Source of the DNA: Pedobacter rhizosphaerae
GTDB lineage: Bacteria > Bacteroidota > Bacteroidia > Sphingobacteriales > Sphingobacteriaceae
Direction: 5' to 3'
DNA: 64,000 nt
Assembly (NCBI RefSeq): GCF_900111155.1
Contig: NZ_FOGG01000007.1
Span: 1-64,000 of the forward strand
A model generated the notes under the pieces. The model was not told the origin of the DNA and made no database searches. It saw only the letters and a list, made by a program, of their open reading frames with translations. Of the stretch, positions 62,137 to 64,000 are shown in pieces (the stretch's first letter is position 1; the number at the start of each line of letters is the position of its first letter). The translations under genes were made by a program, and so were the position numbers.

Positions 62137-62757
62137 ATGCTGATTAAAAATATTGAAAGCAAGGTACGCCTCGCCAGCATCGTATCTGTGGGCAGTTTTT
62201 TGCTGAGCTTTGCCCTAAGTGTCACCGCCTTTTTTTTTGCCTACAGGCAGGTAGGTGAGGAGAGAAGGCAGATATATATACTCAATGCCCAAGGGCTGCC
62301 ACAACCTGCATACCGGCGGGCGCTGGAGATGAATCGCAGCGCAGAATACCGTGCTCACATCAGCCGATTTCATGAGCTTTTTTTCTCGCTCATCCCTGAT
62401 GAGAAATACATCGAGCAGCAGATGAGCCGCGCGATGTACCTCGTTGATGAAAGTGGGGTGAGGCAATACAACAACTTAAAGGAGAAAAGTTTTTTTAACT
62501 CGGTGCTCTCTTCTTCTGCAGTGCTGTCCTTGCAAATCGATTCGATCCTGCTTGATGAAAAGCAACACTACTTTCGCCTCTATGCTACCCAGCGAATTGA
62601 TCGCCGCAGCTCGCTCACCACCAGATCCTTAATTACTGAAGGGCACCTGGTTGATCTGCCTGCCCGTTCAGAGCACAATCCACATGCGGTTCTGATTACC
62701 GGCTGGAAGACGCTGGAAAATGCGGACCGTTCTTCGCAGTCCAAGGACCCGTTTTAA
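62137..62757 (+). CDS. traK: TraK-like conjugation protein
   Basis: Protein of 206 residues. Short cytoplasmic start IKNIESKVRLA, one membrane helix (about 17-37), then a periplasmic alpha/beta domain (SAEYRAHISRFHELFFSLIPDEKYIEQQ, YLVDESGVRQYNNLKE). This matches TraK of CTnDOT-type elements, the VirB8-like part of the channel. Confidence 0.88.
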   Translation: MLIKNIESKVRLASIVSVGSFLLSFALSVTAFFFAYRQVGEERRQIYILNAQGLPQPAYRRALEMNRSAEYRAHISRFHELFFSLIPDEKYIEQQMSRAMYLVDESGVRQYNNLKEKSFFNSVLSSSAVLSLQIDSILLDEKQHYFRLYATQRIDRRSSLTTRSLITEGHLVDLPARSEHNPHAVLITGWKTLENADRSSQSKDPF

Positions 62758-62767
62758 TCTTGATGAT

Positions 62768-63157
62768 ATGAAAAGAAAAACATTTTTCGCTTCGGGATCC
62801 CTTGGGCGTGTTTCCAAGCTTGGCTTTGGTTTAGAGAAAGTCTTTTACTCCCCATTGCAGCGCTTTCCCCGCTTCGCCTTTTTGATGATGATTCTGCTGA
62901 TCGCTTTTTCGGTGATCTTTCGTTTCGCCACTAATCCGCCCGCAGTCCCCCCAAAGGTCAGTTTGACCCAGGGCCCTGCTTCGGCAAATTTAAGCAGATT
63001 ACCCCAAACCGCGTCTGCTTTAGCTCAGGTGATGGAACTGCAGGCGGTATTGGCAGAAATTTCAACCCAGGATACTTTAAGCGCGGTAGATAGCATCAAG
63101 ATTGAAAGGCTGCTTAGCCGGATATCCCTGCTGCAAAAACAAATTCAAAAACCATGA
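62768..63157 (+). CDS. TraL-position small membrane protein
   Basis: Protein of 129 residues from the ATG at 62768; the open frame extends upstream to 62720 inside traK but that part is unlikely. One membrane helix (about 39-58, FAFLMMILLIAFSVIF) and a Ser/Pro-rich periplasmic tail. It occupies the place of traL between traK and traM. Stop overlaps the traM start (ATGA). Confidence 0.6.
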   Translation: MKRKTFFASGSLGRVSKLGFGLEKVFYSPLQRFPRFAFLMMILLIAFSVIFRFATNPPAVPPKVSLTQGPASANLSRLPQTASALAQVMELQAVLAEISTQDTLSAVDSIKIERLLSRISLLQKQIQKP

Positions 63158-64000
63158 GAAAAATAGATTTTAAGCATCCCCGTTACATGCTTCCCCTGAT
63201 TATTCTTCCCTTTATCTTCATCCTTTTTTATGTTTACCGGAACAGCAATTTTTCAAAAGCTAAGGGCTTAAAAGATTCCATTCAGCTCAGTGCCGATCTG
63301 GGTGAAGTTTCTCCGGATGTGAGCAGCTCAAGCATGGAAGACAAGTTTCAGGCATCCCGCGAAAAATTTAAAAAAGGTGATGGACAAACCCCGCTTTCGG
63401 CAATCACTGATCCTGACTCTACATCTTCAGAGTGGGCTCAGCAGCAGCGAATAGCGGCTATGAGAGAGGCCGTGTTATATCCCTCATCGCCCAGACCCTT
63501 AAATAGATCTGTTAAAGAGGATGAATCCCTGGCCTCTCAAAAGGCGCTTGCTGCAGCTTTAAATGAGCTCCATTCACCTCCGCCAGTAAATCCCAGCTCC
63601 GCAAGGCCACCAACGGATCCCATGGCCATTTTTCGTGCCCAGATGGCTATTGTAGACAGCATGGGAAAAGCCAATGACCCTGCCAATCGGAGTGCGAAAA
63701 ATAAAAAAGGGGTTATGGGTGCTTCCCGAGAGCAGGAAAGCTCTAGGGAGGTCCTCAAAGTATCGCTGGAGAGAGATTCTGAAGCAGATTTTAATAGCGT
63801 AAAACCAGTTAAGTCAAACAGCAAATTCATTGCTGCAATGGTAAACGAGCAGCTCCTTGTCAAAGGGGAATCCAGAATTAGCCTGAAATTACTTCAAGAC
63901 ATCTATGCCGGGGGGTACCGGATCGAAAAGGGTACCATTTTATATGCCCTGGTCAGTGGATTTTCCACTCAGCGTATTCAGATCTCCGTCCATTCTATCC
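63154..64000 (+). CDS. traM: TraM-like conjugation protein, cut by the window end
   Basis: Open from the ATG at 63154 to the last base with no stop, at least 282 residues. N-terminal membrane helix (about 12-27, MLPLIILPFIFILFYVY), then a long Ser/Pro/Asp-rich linker. The final visible part (LLVKGESRISLKLLQDIYAG, RIEKGTILYALVSGFSTQRIQ) is the start of the conserved TraM C-terminal domain, VirB10-like. The rest lies beyond the window. Confidence 0.85.
   Translation, partial: MRKIDFKHPRYMLPLIILPFIFILFYVYRNSNFSKAKGLKDSIQLSADLGEVSPDVSSSSMEDKFQASREKFKKGDGQTPLSAITDPDSTSSEWAQQQRIAAMREAVLYPSSPRPLNRSVKEDESLASQKALAAALNELHSPPPVNPSSARPPTDPMAIFRAQMAIVDSMGKANDPANRSAKNKKGVMGASREQESSREVLKVSLERDSEADFNSVKPVKSNSKFIAAMVNEQLLVKGESRISLKLLQDIYAGGYRIEKGTILYALVSGFSTQRIQISVHSI

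Overview
The window looks like a member of the Bacteroidota, most likely the family Sphingobacteriaceae (Pedobacter-like). The evidence is three SusC/SusD outer-membrane uptake loci, an ECF sigma/FecR pair, TlpA thioredoxins, a RteC-domain regulator, promoters of the TTG-N19-TAnnTTTG type, and a Bacteroidetes-type tra operon with DUF4134 and DUF4133 genes. No rRNA, tRNA, IS element, integrase or CRISPR array was seen.

Layout. 0.3-10.6 kb is an AT-rich accessory block: a KAP-type membrane P-loop NTPase, a small exported protein, a two-gene Hachiman-like nuclease/helicase defence system, a multi-pass membrane protein and an XRE-type regulator. 10.6-11.9 kb is gene-poor but holds a promoter followed at once by a highly structured candidate ncRNA. 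11.9-17.8 kb is a TlpA-SusC-SusD operon rich in G on the plus strand. 18.0-25.5 kb is a second defence block: a large protein with an Mrr-like nuclease and a NACHT-like NTPase, divergent from a reverse transcriptase fused to a nitrilase domain (DRT/UG-type). 25.9-29.8 kb has small regulatory and redox genes (DUF6520-like, MauE/DoxX-like, Crp/Fnr, RNAP alpha-CTD-like, RteC, HTH). A recurring GGTTGC motif lies in three of its upstream regions.

30.1-36.5 kb has a 2H phosphoesterase and a minus-strand set reading myo-inositol oxygenase, then SusC, then SusD. A perfect palindrome resembling a LacI-family operator lies upstream of the oxygenase, and a perfect 17-bp hairpin separates it from SusC. 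36.8-48.3 kb is a complete ECF sigma / FecR / STN-SusC / SusD / DUF4843 / PKD-like lipoprotein / TlpA / TlpA locus, probably one regulated nutrient-uptake unit. 48.4-51.0 kb holds a solitary translation initiation factor IF-3 gene, a ChaA-like antiporter and a UPF0158-like gene.

51.0 kb to the end is a conjugation module. It starts with a structured leader and candidate oriT repeats, then a toprim/primase-like gene, a relaxosome protein, a relaxase, a ParA-like protein with an altered P-loop, and the tra genes through a truncated traM. One DUF4134-like gene is interrupted by an in-frame stop. RteC, the excisionase-like HTH protein, the mob/tra genes and the defence genes together suggest that much of the window is an integrative conjugative element carrying a defence island. 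Its ends are not visible, so this is inference.
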